From contig CAIZHO010000503.1 in assembly GCA_903932805.1 (NCBI GenBank), forward strand, positions 1 through 6,091: 6,091 nt of DNA. The letters run 5' to 3'. The stretch comes from an uncultured Roseiflexaceae bacterium. GTDB lineage: Bacteria > Chloroflexota > Chloroflexia > Chloroflexales > Roseiflexaceae. A program made the position numbers and the translations under genes. Below are positions 1 through 6,091 of the stretch, in pieces. The notes beneath the pieces are model-generated. The model was not told the origin of the DNA. It saw only the letters and a program-made list of their open reading frames with translations, and searched no databases. The stretch's first letter is position 1; the number at the start of each line of letters is the position of its first letter.

Positions 1-2
1 CA

Positions 3-590
3 GTATTGCTGGCACGTGAAGCCATGCACGATGAACCGTTTTTGCATCTTGTGGGTGATCACATTTACCTCAGTAGCCAAAATCGTGGCTGTGCCCAGCA
101 AATTATCGATATCGCCGAATCAGAATCTTGCGCGGTATCCGCGGTACAAGCCTCTCGTGAACATGTGTTGCCGTATGTTGGTGTTATTGGTGGCCGACCA
201 GTTGCAGGCAAACCACAGCACTACACCGTCGAACGCGTCATAGAAAAACCAACTCCAACGGCGGCAGAACAGCATCTATTGGTGCCCGGATTGCGGGTAG
301 GGCATTATTTGTGCCTGTTTGGGATGCACGTGCTCACTCCGACGATTTTTTCCCTCCTTGCCGCCGAGGAACAGCGTCGTCCCGCAGAATTGCTCCAACT
401 CTCGCCTGCACTCGACGCGCTCGCTCGCCACGAACGCTACCTTGCAGTTGCCGAATTGGGGAAACGATATGACACTGGTGCGCCATATGGGTTGTTGGCT
501 GCACAACTCGCGCTCGGGTTAAACGGGACTGACCGCGAAGAAGTGCTCGCTACAATCGCAGAGTTGTTGCTTCACCGCCGACTCGACTAA
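3..590 (+). CDS. GalU/RmlA-type sugar-1-phosphate nucleotidyltransferase, 5'-truncated
   Basis: This is the C-terminal part of an enzyme that joins a sugar 1-phosphate to a nucleoside triphosphate (typically glucose 1-phosphate plus UTP or dTTP), releasing pyrophosphate, in the cytoplasm. The frame is open to the left edge, so the true start and the N-terminal G-rich nucleotide loop (roughly the first 100 residues) are missing; the TTG at position 6 is not the start. Numbering from that TTG, the visible family marks are PFLHLVGDH at residues 11-19 (metal-binding Asp, usually GDD or GDN), VERVIEKP at 75-82 (the conserved EKP), and GKRYDTG at 152-158 (second metal-site Asp). The region around residues 96-115 matches the 'GRYVLTPEIF' stretch of GalU. 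The layout resembles GalU more than RmlA, but with residues missing I cannot choose between UDP-glucose and another product. The stop codon is part of the ribosome binding site of the next gene, so the two are probably translationally linked. Confidence 0.88.
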   Translation, partial: VLLAREAMHDEPFLHLVGDHIYLSSQNRGCAQQIIDIAESESCAVSAVQASREHVLPYVGVIGGRPVAGKPQHYTVERVIEKPTPTAAEQHLLVPGLRVGHYLCLFGMHVLTPTIFSLLAAEEQRRPAELLQLSPALDALARHERYLAVAELGKRYDTGAPYGLLAAQLALGLNGTDREEVLATIAELLLHRRLD

Positions 591-594
591 GGAG
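589..594 (+). promoter_or_regulatory. Shine-Dalgarno site AAGGAG of the kinase/pyrophosphorylase gene
   Basis: AAGGAG overlaps the TAA stop of the upstream gene and lies 5 bases before the GTG at 600. A second in-frame GTG at 594 begins on the last base of this motif, so it could not use it. This site therefore favours the start at 600 over the one at 594. The overlap with the stop codon suggests that ribosomes ending the first gene re-initiate on the second. Confidence 0.7.
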
Positions 595-599
595 TGCCT

Positions 600-3500
600 G
601 TGTCATTGCTTTGTAGCATCATAACCAGTCCCAACGAATCGGAGCGCAATCGAGCGTTAACCACAGTCTGTGCTGCACTGACGCTGACACAGCTCATGGG
701 AGAGGTCGAGGCACTCGAAGCGTTTCGTCACGAACAGACGAATCTCTATCACCGCGTTCGGGCGTTGTTTTTTTTGTATGCTTTACACCGATTTATTCTC
801 CCGGCACGCTACGATGCAACAGCCGCAATGACCATTCCGTACGATGGCTATGTGCATCTCTTAAATCGTCGTTTTGAAGAAGCGATTCATGTTTTTCTGG
901 CGGCCTATCGGATGCATTCGTCGGACGCCTTATCGAGTGCGTTGGCTCAAACGTACCATCAACTCGCGTTTCAAACGCTTGCTGATCAGGTTCGCCAGAG
1001 TGTTCGTGCCGTCCGCGGCAATCAATGGATGTTCCGTATGGGGCACCCCGCGGACTTCCCACTGCGTGTTCGTACAGAACTCCGAGAGCGTGACGGAGAC
1101 GGCTTGTTCCCCTTTTTGTTCGAGTCGACGCCGGTGCGCATGGATCTTTCCCATAGTGCATGGAGTGACATCTTCTTTTTGGGGATGGATTATCCAGCGG
1201 GTGCGCAGGTACTCAATATATCGGTTGACCTCGGGGTGCGCGGTCGCGATACGTTGACCAAACCTCCGGTAGAAGCATACATCCGTGTCATTGACGAGCC
1301 ACTGTTACGCCTGACCAGCGTCGACCTTGGCAGCACCGCAGATATTACTACGGTTGCTGAAGTGTTCGATTTCGGGCGGGATTACTTGGGTCTGCTCAAA
1401 GCCGCGGTTATTGCTGCCGGAATCATCCCGCCAGGGATGGAGCATTCCAACACATCACTTGCTGATCTGCTGGCGAAACTCGTCGGTGCAGGCAATGGCC
1501 TCGAACTCATTTCTTCGGTGAATGATATCCCCAAGGGCTCGCGCCTTGCAGTATCGACCAATTTATTAGCGGCATTGATTTCTGTGTGTATGCGTGCCAC
1601 AGGACAAACCGAATCGTTGACCGACGGGCTCCTCGAAGAAGAACGTCGCTTGGTTGCTGCCCGCGCAATCTTGGGGGAATGGCTAGCCGGATCAGGAGGT
1701 GGCTGGCAAGACTCGGGTGGGGTCTGGCCGGGCATCAAGTTTATCCAAGGCGTCGAAGCAGGCCCCGATGATCCGGAGTACGGCGTCAGCCGAGGCAGGC
1801 TTTTGCCACAGCACACGGTCCTCGACACAACAGTTGTTTCTGCAGAGACGCGCCAAAAACTCCAGAACAGCCTCGTCCTGGTGCATGGCGGAATGGCACA
1901 AAATGTCGGGCCGATTCTCGAAATGGTCACGGAGAAATACCTCCTTCGTGAGGCGGCAGAATGGGATGCGCGTCAAGATGCCATTCGCTACATGGACGAA
2001 GTGCGTGCTGCACTTTCTGCAGGCGATATCCGTCTACTCGGCGCAATAACGACCCGTAACTTCTATGGACCAATTCAAGCGATTATCCCCTGGGCGACTA
2101 CACGCTACACCGAAGGATTGATCCGTGCGGTACGCACTCGCTTTGGCGATGCGTTTTGGGGTTTTTGGATGCTAGGCGGAATGTCTGGTGGCGGTATGGG
2201 GTTCATTGTCGACCCGAGCGTTAAAGAAGAAGCACAGCGTGCGCTCCAAGAAATCATGGATGCAGAACGCGACGCCCTCCAAGATGCCCTTCCATTTGCA
2301 ATGAAACCGGTTGTCTACGATTTTTCGGTGAATGAACGAGGAACCTGGTCTGCGATATGCACTACGCACACGCAGTTGCTCCCAACTGGGTATTACGCAC
2401 TGCATATGCCTCGCCTCTTACGTACTGATCCTAAACTGATAAATCCGACACGTCGGCTCGAACTCGACCGTTTTGGTGCTGCCTGCTTGACGCGTCCAGA
2501 ACTTGCCCGAGTAGTACCCATGCTCTTCGATCAGATGTTACCGCACATGAGCAGTGCATCTGCGCATGGCACATCGCTTAACGAAGCACTCCAAGCCAAT
2601 GGATTTGATCGTGAGTTGCATGAGCAAATCCGCGGCGATATGCAGGCAGGTCGCATCGGGTTGCTACAGAATCGCTTGCCGGTAAGTGCGACGATTCGCG
2701 ACGTACTACCGACTGATGTGGTGAGTGCTGTTGCGTCGATAGAGCATGAGGCTATTCGACGTGGTGAACGTGCACTGCGCTCAGGCGAAGTCGCGGTCGT
2801 CACGTTGGCAGGCGGTGCAGGGAGCCGCTGGACGCAAGGTGCAGGAGTGGTAAAGCCATTACACCCGTTTGCCCAATTTGCAGGCCGGCATCGTACATTT
2901 GTCGATGTCCACATCGCCAAAAGTCGCCGGACCAGTCACGCGTATGGTGCATCGCCGACACATGTGTTTACCACGAGCTACTTAACCCATCGTCCACTGC
3001 AAACAGCGTTCGAGCGAAGTCGTGTGCATAATCTACCGTTTGCGTACCCGGGGAGTGTGTTGCTGTCCCATGGTCGATCGGTGGGACAGCGGTTTGTTCC
3101 AATGACACGAGATCTTCATTTCGCTTGGGAAGAAACCCCACACCAGCTCCTCGATATCCAAGCGCAGAAAATGCGTGAAAGTGTGCATAGTGCATTGTTG
3201 CAGTGGGCACGGAATTGCGGAGAAGGGGTTGATTACACGGATAACACACCATCTCAGTGTATGCACCCTATTGGCCATTGGTTCGAGCTGCCCAACATGT
3301 TTCGTAATGGGGTGTTCGCAGAAATGCTGCACAATTCGCCGAACATCAAGTATTTAATGCTCCATAATATCGATACTCTTGGTGCATCACTCGATCCCGG
3401 AGTGCTGGGTTTACACATCCTGCAAAACCGGGCATTGTCATTTGAAGTCACTGCCCGCCGACTTGATGATCGTGGTGGCGGCCTGGCACGGGTGGACAAC

Positions 3501-3935
3501 CATGTTCGTTTGGTCGAAGGGCTCGCAATGCCACGTATTGAAGCTGAATTCCAATTGCGATATTACAACACGCTCACGAATTGGATTGATATTGATCTGC
3601 TGTTAGCAATTTTTGAGCTGACTCGAGACGACATTTCTTCACGACCAGACCGTGTCAATGCAGCAGTCCGTGCAATGGCCCAACGAATGCCAACGTATGT
3701 CACCATCAAAGATGTCAAAAAGCGCTGGGGAAACGGGCAAGAAGATGTGTACCCTGTTGCACAATTCGAAAAACTCTGGGGGGACATGACAGCGTTGCCG
3801 GGAGCGTATTCGGCATTCATCCATGTACCGCGGACGCGAGGCCAACAACTCAAAGACCAGGCACAATTGGATGGCTGGTTTCGTGATGGAAGTGCTGCCG
3901 CAATCGATGCGCTGTGCGCATGGCCAGAGGATTAG
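600..3935 (+). CDS. Fucokinase-like GHMP kinase fused to UDPGP-family UDP-sugar pyrophosphorylase
   Basis: Predicted to phosphorylate a free sugar at C1 and convert the sugar 1-phosphate with UTP to a UDP-sugar; the sugar is unknown. The start is GTG 600 (see the AAGGAG site), giving 1111 residues. Residues 1-140 are helical, with a TPR-like segment near 84-135. The GHMP kinase spans about 175-545: TPVRMDLSHSAWSD (177-190), like fucokinase RIDLAGGWSD; the ATP loop GSRLAVST (313-320) where the family has GSGLGTSS; GGGWQD (366-371) with the catalytic-type Asp, then PGIK; and GGMSGGGMG (526-534), the third GHMP motif. A helical linker follows. The UDPGP domain spans about 672-1080: LAGGAGSRW (736-744), Lys752, IGHWFELP (891-898), HNIDTLGASLD (922-932) like the NIDNLGA of UDP-glucose pyrophosphorylases, and NTLTNWI (990-996). 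FKP has the pyrophosphorylase first; here the order is reversed. Three bases separate it from the next gene. Family assignment is firm; activity and substrate are inferred. Confidence 0.85.
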   Translation: MSLLCSIITSPNESERNRALTTVCAALTLTQLMGEVEALEAFRHEQTNLYHRVRALFFLYALHRFILPARYDATAAMTIPYDGYVHLLNRRFEEAIHVFLAAYRMHSSDALSSALAQTYHQLAFQTLADQVRQSVRAVRGNQWMFRMGHPADFPLRVRTELRERDGDGLFPFLFESTPVRMDLSHSAWSDIFFLGMDYPAGAQVLNISVDLGVRGRDTLTKPPVEAYIRVIDEPLLRLTSVDLGSTADITTVAEVFDFGRDYLGLLKAAVIAAGIIPPGMEHSNTSLADLLAKLVGAGNGLELISSVNDIPKGSRLAVSTNLLAALISVCMRATGQTESLTDGLLEEERRLVAARAILGEWLAGSGGGWQDSGGVWPGIKFIQGVEAGPDDPEYGVSRGRLLPQHTVLDTTVVSAETRQKLQNSLVLVHGGMAQNVGPILEMVTEKYLLREAAEWDARQDAIRYMDEVRAALSAGDIRLLGAITTRNFYGPIQAIIPWATTRYTEGLIRAVRTRFGDAFWGFWMLGGMSGGGMGFIVDPSVKEEAQRALQEIMDAERDALQDALPFAMKPVVYDFSVNERGTWSAICTTHTQLLPTGYYALHMPRLLRTDPKLINPTRRLELDRFGAACLTRPELARVVPMLFDQMLPHMSSASAHGTSLNEALQANGFDRELHEQIRGDMQAGRIGLLQNRLPVSATIRDVLPTDVVSAVASIEHEAIRRGERALRSGEVAVVTLAGGAGSRWTQGAGVVKPLHPFAQFAGRHRTFVDVHIAKSRRTSHAYGASPTHVFTTSYLTHRPLQTAFERSRVHNLPFAYPGSVLLSHGRSVGQRFVPMTRDLHFAWEETPHQLLDIQAQKMRESVHSALLQWARNCGEGVDYTDNTPSQCMHPIGHWFELPNMFRNGVFAEMLHNSPNIKYLMLHNIDTLGASLDPGVLGLHILQNRALSFEVTARRLDDRGGGLARVDNHVRLVEGLAMPRIEAEFQLRYYNTLTNWIDIDLLLAIFELTRDDISSRPDRVNAAVRAMAQRMPTYVTIKDVKKRWGNGQEDVYPVAQFEKLWGDMTALPGAYSAFIHVPRTRGQQLKDQAQLDGWFRDGSAAAIDALCAWPED
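3062..3090. repeat. Perfect 9-bp inverted repeat inside the fusion gene
   Basis: GCTGTCCCA at 3062-3070 is the exact reverse complement of TGGGACAGC at 3082-3090, with an 11-base spacer whose centre is the palindrome CGATCG. It would form a stable hairpin in the mRNA. There is no T-run after it, so it does not look like an intrinsic terminator. It encodes roughly residues 822-831 of the UDPGP domain, and may simply be a chance result of codon choice. Confidence 0.6.
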
Positions 3936-3938
3936 ACG

Positions 3939-5090
3939 ATGCAACAGAGATATCTTTTTTGGGATGAACTTCGCTCCGACCAAATCTCCGCTGCGATCAC
4001 GCAGTTCGGTCCGGTTGATGCATGGATGGCGCTCAAACGAGCTCGGCCAAGCTCGCTGTTGACAGCTTGGGATGACCAAACACTGGTAGCAATTTCTGTG
4101 ATGACACACGACCGCCTGGCGATACAAGGTACCGTCGTGGACGTGGCGACCATTCGTCGGCAGTCATATATTGCTATCTATGACAAGACTGCAGACGTCG
4201 AACTCACAATGATGCATGCTGCTGCAGCACACGACGAAGGAATCGGGATTGTATTGCGCACCGGAGATGCAGCGTTCTGGGCTGCATATGGGTTTGCCCC
4301 CATATCGTTCGAGGTCACCACAACATGGCCACAAACTCCCCAGATGTCTCGACCACAACCGGGAACCATCCAACGCATTGCTGCAAACAGCGATATTCTC
4401 CAACGGGTGAGCGACATTCAGCGTGTGCGACCGACCGGTACTGTAGATATCGTTGACTGGGAAGATATTGGACCCTCAGATTGGCTTCTCCTGAACAACC
4501 GTGACGGGCAGTTACGCGGTGCTGCACAGCTCGAAAGCACGGAACTGGGTACCGTTTGTCGACGTGCAGTGGTAACCGATGACGGCGCAGCCGGTGACCT
4601 CATTGATGGGCTGGTTGACACCTTTGGTGCGAGCAGACTGTCGTTCACGCTGTCTCCTGAACATCCCATCGTGCGGATGGCATTAGCAGTTGGTGCCGAA
4701 ACTCGAATGCACGCCGCCCCTTCGTTTGGAGTTTTGGCTGGAATCATTGATTTGCCGACCATGTTGACGGCTTTAGTTCCTGCGTTTTCTGCACGCATAG
4801 CTGCATCGGGGTATGCTGTTTGGGTTGGTGGGGTGCGTCTCGAGATCAGCGACGAACGGGCAATGATCATGCTCAACGCTGGTGTCGTGACGATTATCGA
4901 TGGCACGCGTGAAGCTGCGGTACGCATCCGCGGTATCGAACTTCCAGCGTTGGCGCAACTGTGTTTCGGGTACCGCTCGGTGAGTGCGCTCCGTAGGGCT
5001 GGTATGCTTGTATGTGACGATACTGAATTGCCACTCTGCGAGATCCTATTCCCCTGCATTACACCCGTATTGCCGTTTTTTCGGTCGTAA
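3939..5090 (+). CDS. Eis-like GNAT-family protein with SCP2-like C-terminal domain
   Basis: It resembles the Eis type of acetyltransferase: an N-terminal GNAT half, a second GNAT-like half and a sterol-carrier-like tail. Family members transfer acetyl groups from acetyl-CoA to amines; the substrate here is unknown. The 383 residues match the usual size (about 400). The N-terminal half is about 1-125, with AAFWAAYGFAP (111-121) matching the family 'FYRRFGYEP' stretch. The second half is about 126-262, including a typical SPEHPIVRMALAVGA (239-253). The tail is about 263-383, with IDLPTMLTALVPAF (270-283) and ELPALAQLCFGYRS (334-347), both characteristic. Oddly, the acetyl-CoA loop, normally a glycine/arginine-rich 'RGRGIGSAL', reads TIRRQSYIAIYDK (71-83), and the tyrosine expected in 'FYRRFGY' aligns with Trp114. 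It may therefore be catalytically dead or changed in function. ATG 3939 is preceded by AGAGG at 3926-3930, inside the end of the fusion gene, which indicates coupled expression. Confidence 0.75.
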   Translation: MQQRYLFWDELRSDQISAAITQFGPVDAWMALKRARPSSLLTAWDDQTLVAISVMTHDRLAIQGTVVDVATIRRQSYIAIYDKTADVELTMMHAAAAHDEGIGIVLRTGDAAFWAAYGFAPISFEVTTTWPQTPQMSRPQPGTIQRIAANSDILQRVSDIQRVRPTGTVDIVDWEDIGPSDWLLLNNRDGQLRGAAQLESTELGTVCRRAVVTDDGAAGDLIDGLVDTFGASRLSFTLSPEHPIVRMALAVGAETRMHAAPSFGVLAGIIDLPTMLTALVPAFSARIAASGYAVWVGGVRLEISDERAMIMLNAGVVTIIDGTREAAVRIRGIELPALAQLCFGYRSVSALRRAGMLVCDDTELPLCEILFPCITPVLPFFRS

Positions 5091-5125
5091 GATTGGTGTT
5101 GTACCCACGGCACATGAGGGCATAG

Positions 5126-6091
5126 ATGTCAGACGTAACCGTACATGATGCAATTCGACTGGCACTTCCTATCGGCACCACAGTGTTGGCCGGTGCACAG
5201 AGTTTGCATCGATTAATCAGTTGGCCTGTGGTTGCACGTGCTGTTGCACCATTGTTTACTGATTTACGAGGGAACGAATTCGCACTTGTTTCTATACGGT
5301 CGCTCCGAGATATCGATCCACCATTATCTCTTAGTACACTTATCGAACGCCTTGTATCGGTCCCCATAGCGGCACTCGCAGTTGTTGGGAACGTCGAAGA
5401 GGGTGCGATTGCGTTAGCCGAGTACAACGGTCTGCCATTATTGAATCTCGCAGACGATGTAGACATTCGTAACGTCGACCGTGAACTGCAACGGTTGGTG
5501 AGCGATTTCGAAGCGCAAACTGATCGCAGAGCCGCACAAATAGCGCTCGAAATGGGTGAACTCGCACTCTCCGGTGCGGGCATCCCTGCTATGGTAGACG
5601 TCTTGGCACGACGCACCGGACGATTTGTGTCTGTGTATTCTGCCAAAAGCGAGCTCGTCTGCGCGGATACGGTGCGGAACAAAAACACCAACATTCCGGA
5701 TTACATCCCTGTCGAGGGATTGTGTGTGCTCCATGGTTTTCAGTTTTATTGTGAAGTTCTGCGCGCAGGCGAACAAATTCTTGGATATGGCGTGATATTT
5801 GGTAGCTCATTAACGCCGTCAGACAAAGCGACCATCAAACGAGCAACGATGGCCCTCGCGCTCGAATTTACCAAAGCATCTGCGCTGCGTGCAGCCGAAG
5901 CCCGCTTTCGCGGTAACTTTGTAGAGCAAGTCCTGTCGGGGCAGCTGATCGATCCACTGACCATCCAACAGCGGGCGCGTGAGTTTTCTTATGATCTCAA
6001 AAATCCTCAGCGTGCAACACTCTTTTGTACAGACACGCTTAACGTTATGCAGTTGCAGACCGTTTTCGCAAAAGTACTCATGGAGCGGTCG
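5126..6091 (+). CDS. PucR/CdaR-family transcriptional regulator, 3'-truncated
   Basis: The frame runs from ATG 5126 to the window edge without a stop (322 residues visible). ATG is preceded by GAGGG at 5116-5120, 5 bases upstream. Residues 1-125 match the PucR N-terminal ligand-sensing domain: VHDAIRLALPIGTTVLAGAQ (6-25), the 'WPVV' stretch (33-36), LRGNEFALVS (48-57), then VSVPIAALAV (78-87) and AEYNGLPLLNL (98-108). Residues about 130-255 form a GAF-like middle region. From about 260, FRGNFVEQVLSGQLID (261-276) and RAREFSYDL (283-291) mark the start of the CdaR GGDEF-like domain. The C-terminal helix-turn-helix that binds DNA in this family lies beyond the edge. Members control catabolic genes in response to small metabolites such as purines or sugar acids; the ligand here is unknown. 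The 35-base gap from the previous gene holds no hairpin-plus-T-run and no convincing promoter, so co-transcription is likely. Confidence 0.87.
   Translation, partial: MSDVTVHDAIRLALPIGTTVLAGAQSLHRLISWPVVARAVAPLFTDLRGNEFALVSIRSLRDIDPPLSLSTLIERLVSVPIAALAVVGNVEEGAIALAEYNGLPLLNLADDVDIRNVDRELQRLVSDFEAQTDRRAAQIALEMGELALSGAGIPAMVDVLARRTGRFVSVYSAKSELVCADTVRNKNTNIPDYIPVEGLCVLHGFQFYCEVLRAGEQILGYGVIFGSSLTPSDKATIKRATMALALEFTKASALRAAEARFRGNFVEQVLSGQLIDPLTIQQRAREFSYDLKNPQRATLFCTDTLNVMQLQTVFAKVLMERS

Noticed and set aside
594..599. GTG at 594 as the start of the fusion gene
   Set aside because: It begins on the last base of the AAGGAG motif; GTG 600 has proper 5-base spacing. The difference is only two residues.
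1382..1930. Antisense open frame of 182 codons opposite the GHMP kinase region
   Set aside because: No family resemblance, Pro/Ser/Arg-rich, and lies entirely within conserved kinase motifs on the other strand.
4220..4229. Palindrome TGCTGCAGCA
   Set aside because: Falls in an alanine-rich coding stretch where GCT/GCA codons produce such palindromes by chance.
5071..5100. T-rich stretch at the end of the Eis-like gene as a possible terminator
   Set aside because: The flanking CCG/CGG pairing is only three bases long and the T-run lies in its loop, so no intrinsic terminator structure is present.
4418..5113. Antisense open frame of 231 codons opposite the Eis-like gene
   Set aside because: The translation is rich in Ser, Arg, Pro and Thr without recognisable motifs, and the plus strand carries a clear family protein over the same stretch.
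5114..5125. Three-codon mini-frame (ATG AGG GCA TAG) abutting the ATG of the PucR-type gene
   Set aside because: It overlaps the Shine-Dalgarno site and is short enough to be chance; nothing else suggests a leader peptide.
5059..5694. Antisense open frame of 211 codons opposite the PucR-type gene
   Set aside because: Low-complexity Ser/Thr/Arg/Ala composition typical of a shadow frame; it also crosses the end of the preceding gene, and the plus strand has a well-matched PucR domain.
1..6091. tRNA or rRNA genes, CRISPR repeats, insertion sequences or attachment sites
   Set aside because: Nearly all of the window is coding; I saw no regularly spaced repeats, transposase-like frames or terminal inverted repeats, and no tRNA-like cloverleaf.

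Overview
The window is a compact stretch of four genes, all reading left to right. The gaps between them are only 9, 3 and 35 bases, and I see no terminator between any pair, so they look like one transcription unit that continues past both ends of the window. Base composition is close to balanced. An Eis-type acetyltransferase with an SCP2-like tail, next to a PucR-family regulator and sugar-nucleotide enzymes, fits a free-living bacterium, and a Chloroflexota member of mid GC is my best guess. That placement is an inference with modest confidence; no taxonomic marker is present.

Layout: (1) up to 590, the C-terminal two-thirds or so of a GalU/RmlA-type sugar-1-phosphate nucleotidyltransferase, cut by the left edge. 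(2) 600-3935, a very large protein (1111 residues) joining a fucokinase-like GHMP sugar kinase to a UDPGP-family (UDP-glucose/UDP-sugar pyrophosphorylase) domain, preceded by a helical TPR-like region. (3) 3939-5090, an Eis-like GNAT protein with two GNAT-like halves and an SCP2-like C-terminal domain, in which the acetyl-CoA-binding loop looks degraded. (4) 5126 to the right edge, a PucR/CdaR-type transcriptional regulator whose DNA-binding C-terminus lies outside the window.

Working model: gene 2 phosphorylates a free monosaccharide (or uronic acid) at C1 and then activates it with UTP to a UDP-sugar, in one polypeptide. That would be a UDP counterpart of the known fucokinase/GDP-fucose pyrophosphorylase (FKP), but with the two activities in the opposite order and a pyrophosphorylase domain whose motifs are of UDPGP type. 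Gene 1 would supply a second nucleotide sugar, probably UDP-glucose or dTDP-glucose. The PucR-type regulator could sense a sugar-related metabolite. The role of the Eis-like protein in this setting is unknown. The most distinctive feature is the fusion gene, including its altered GHMP glycine loop.
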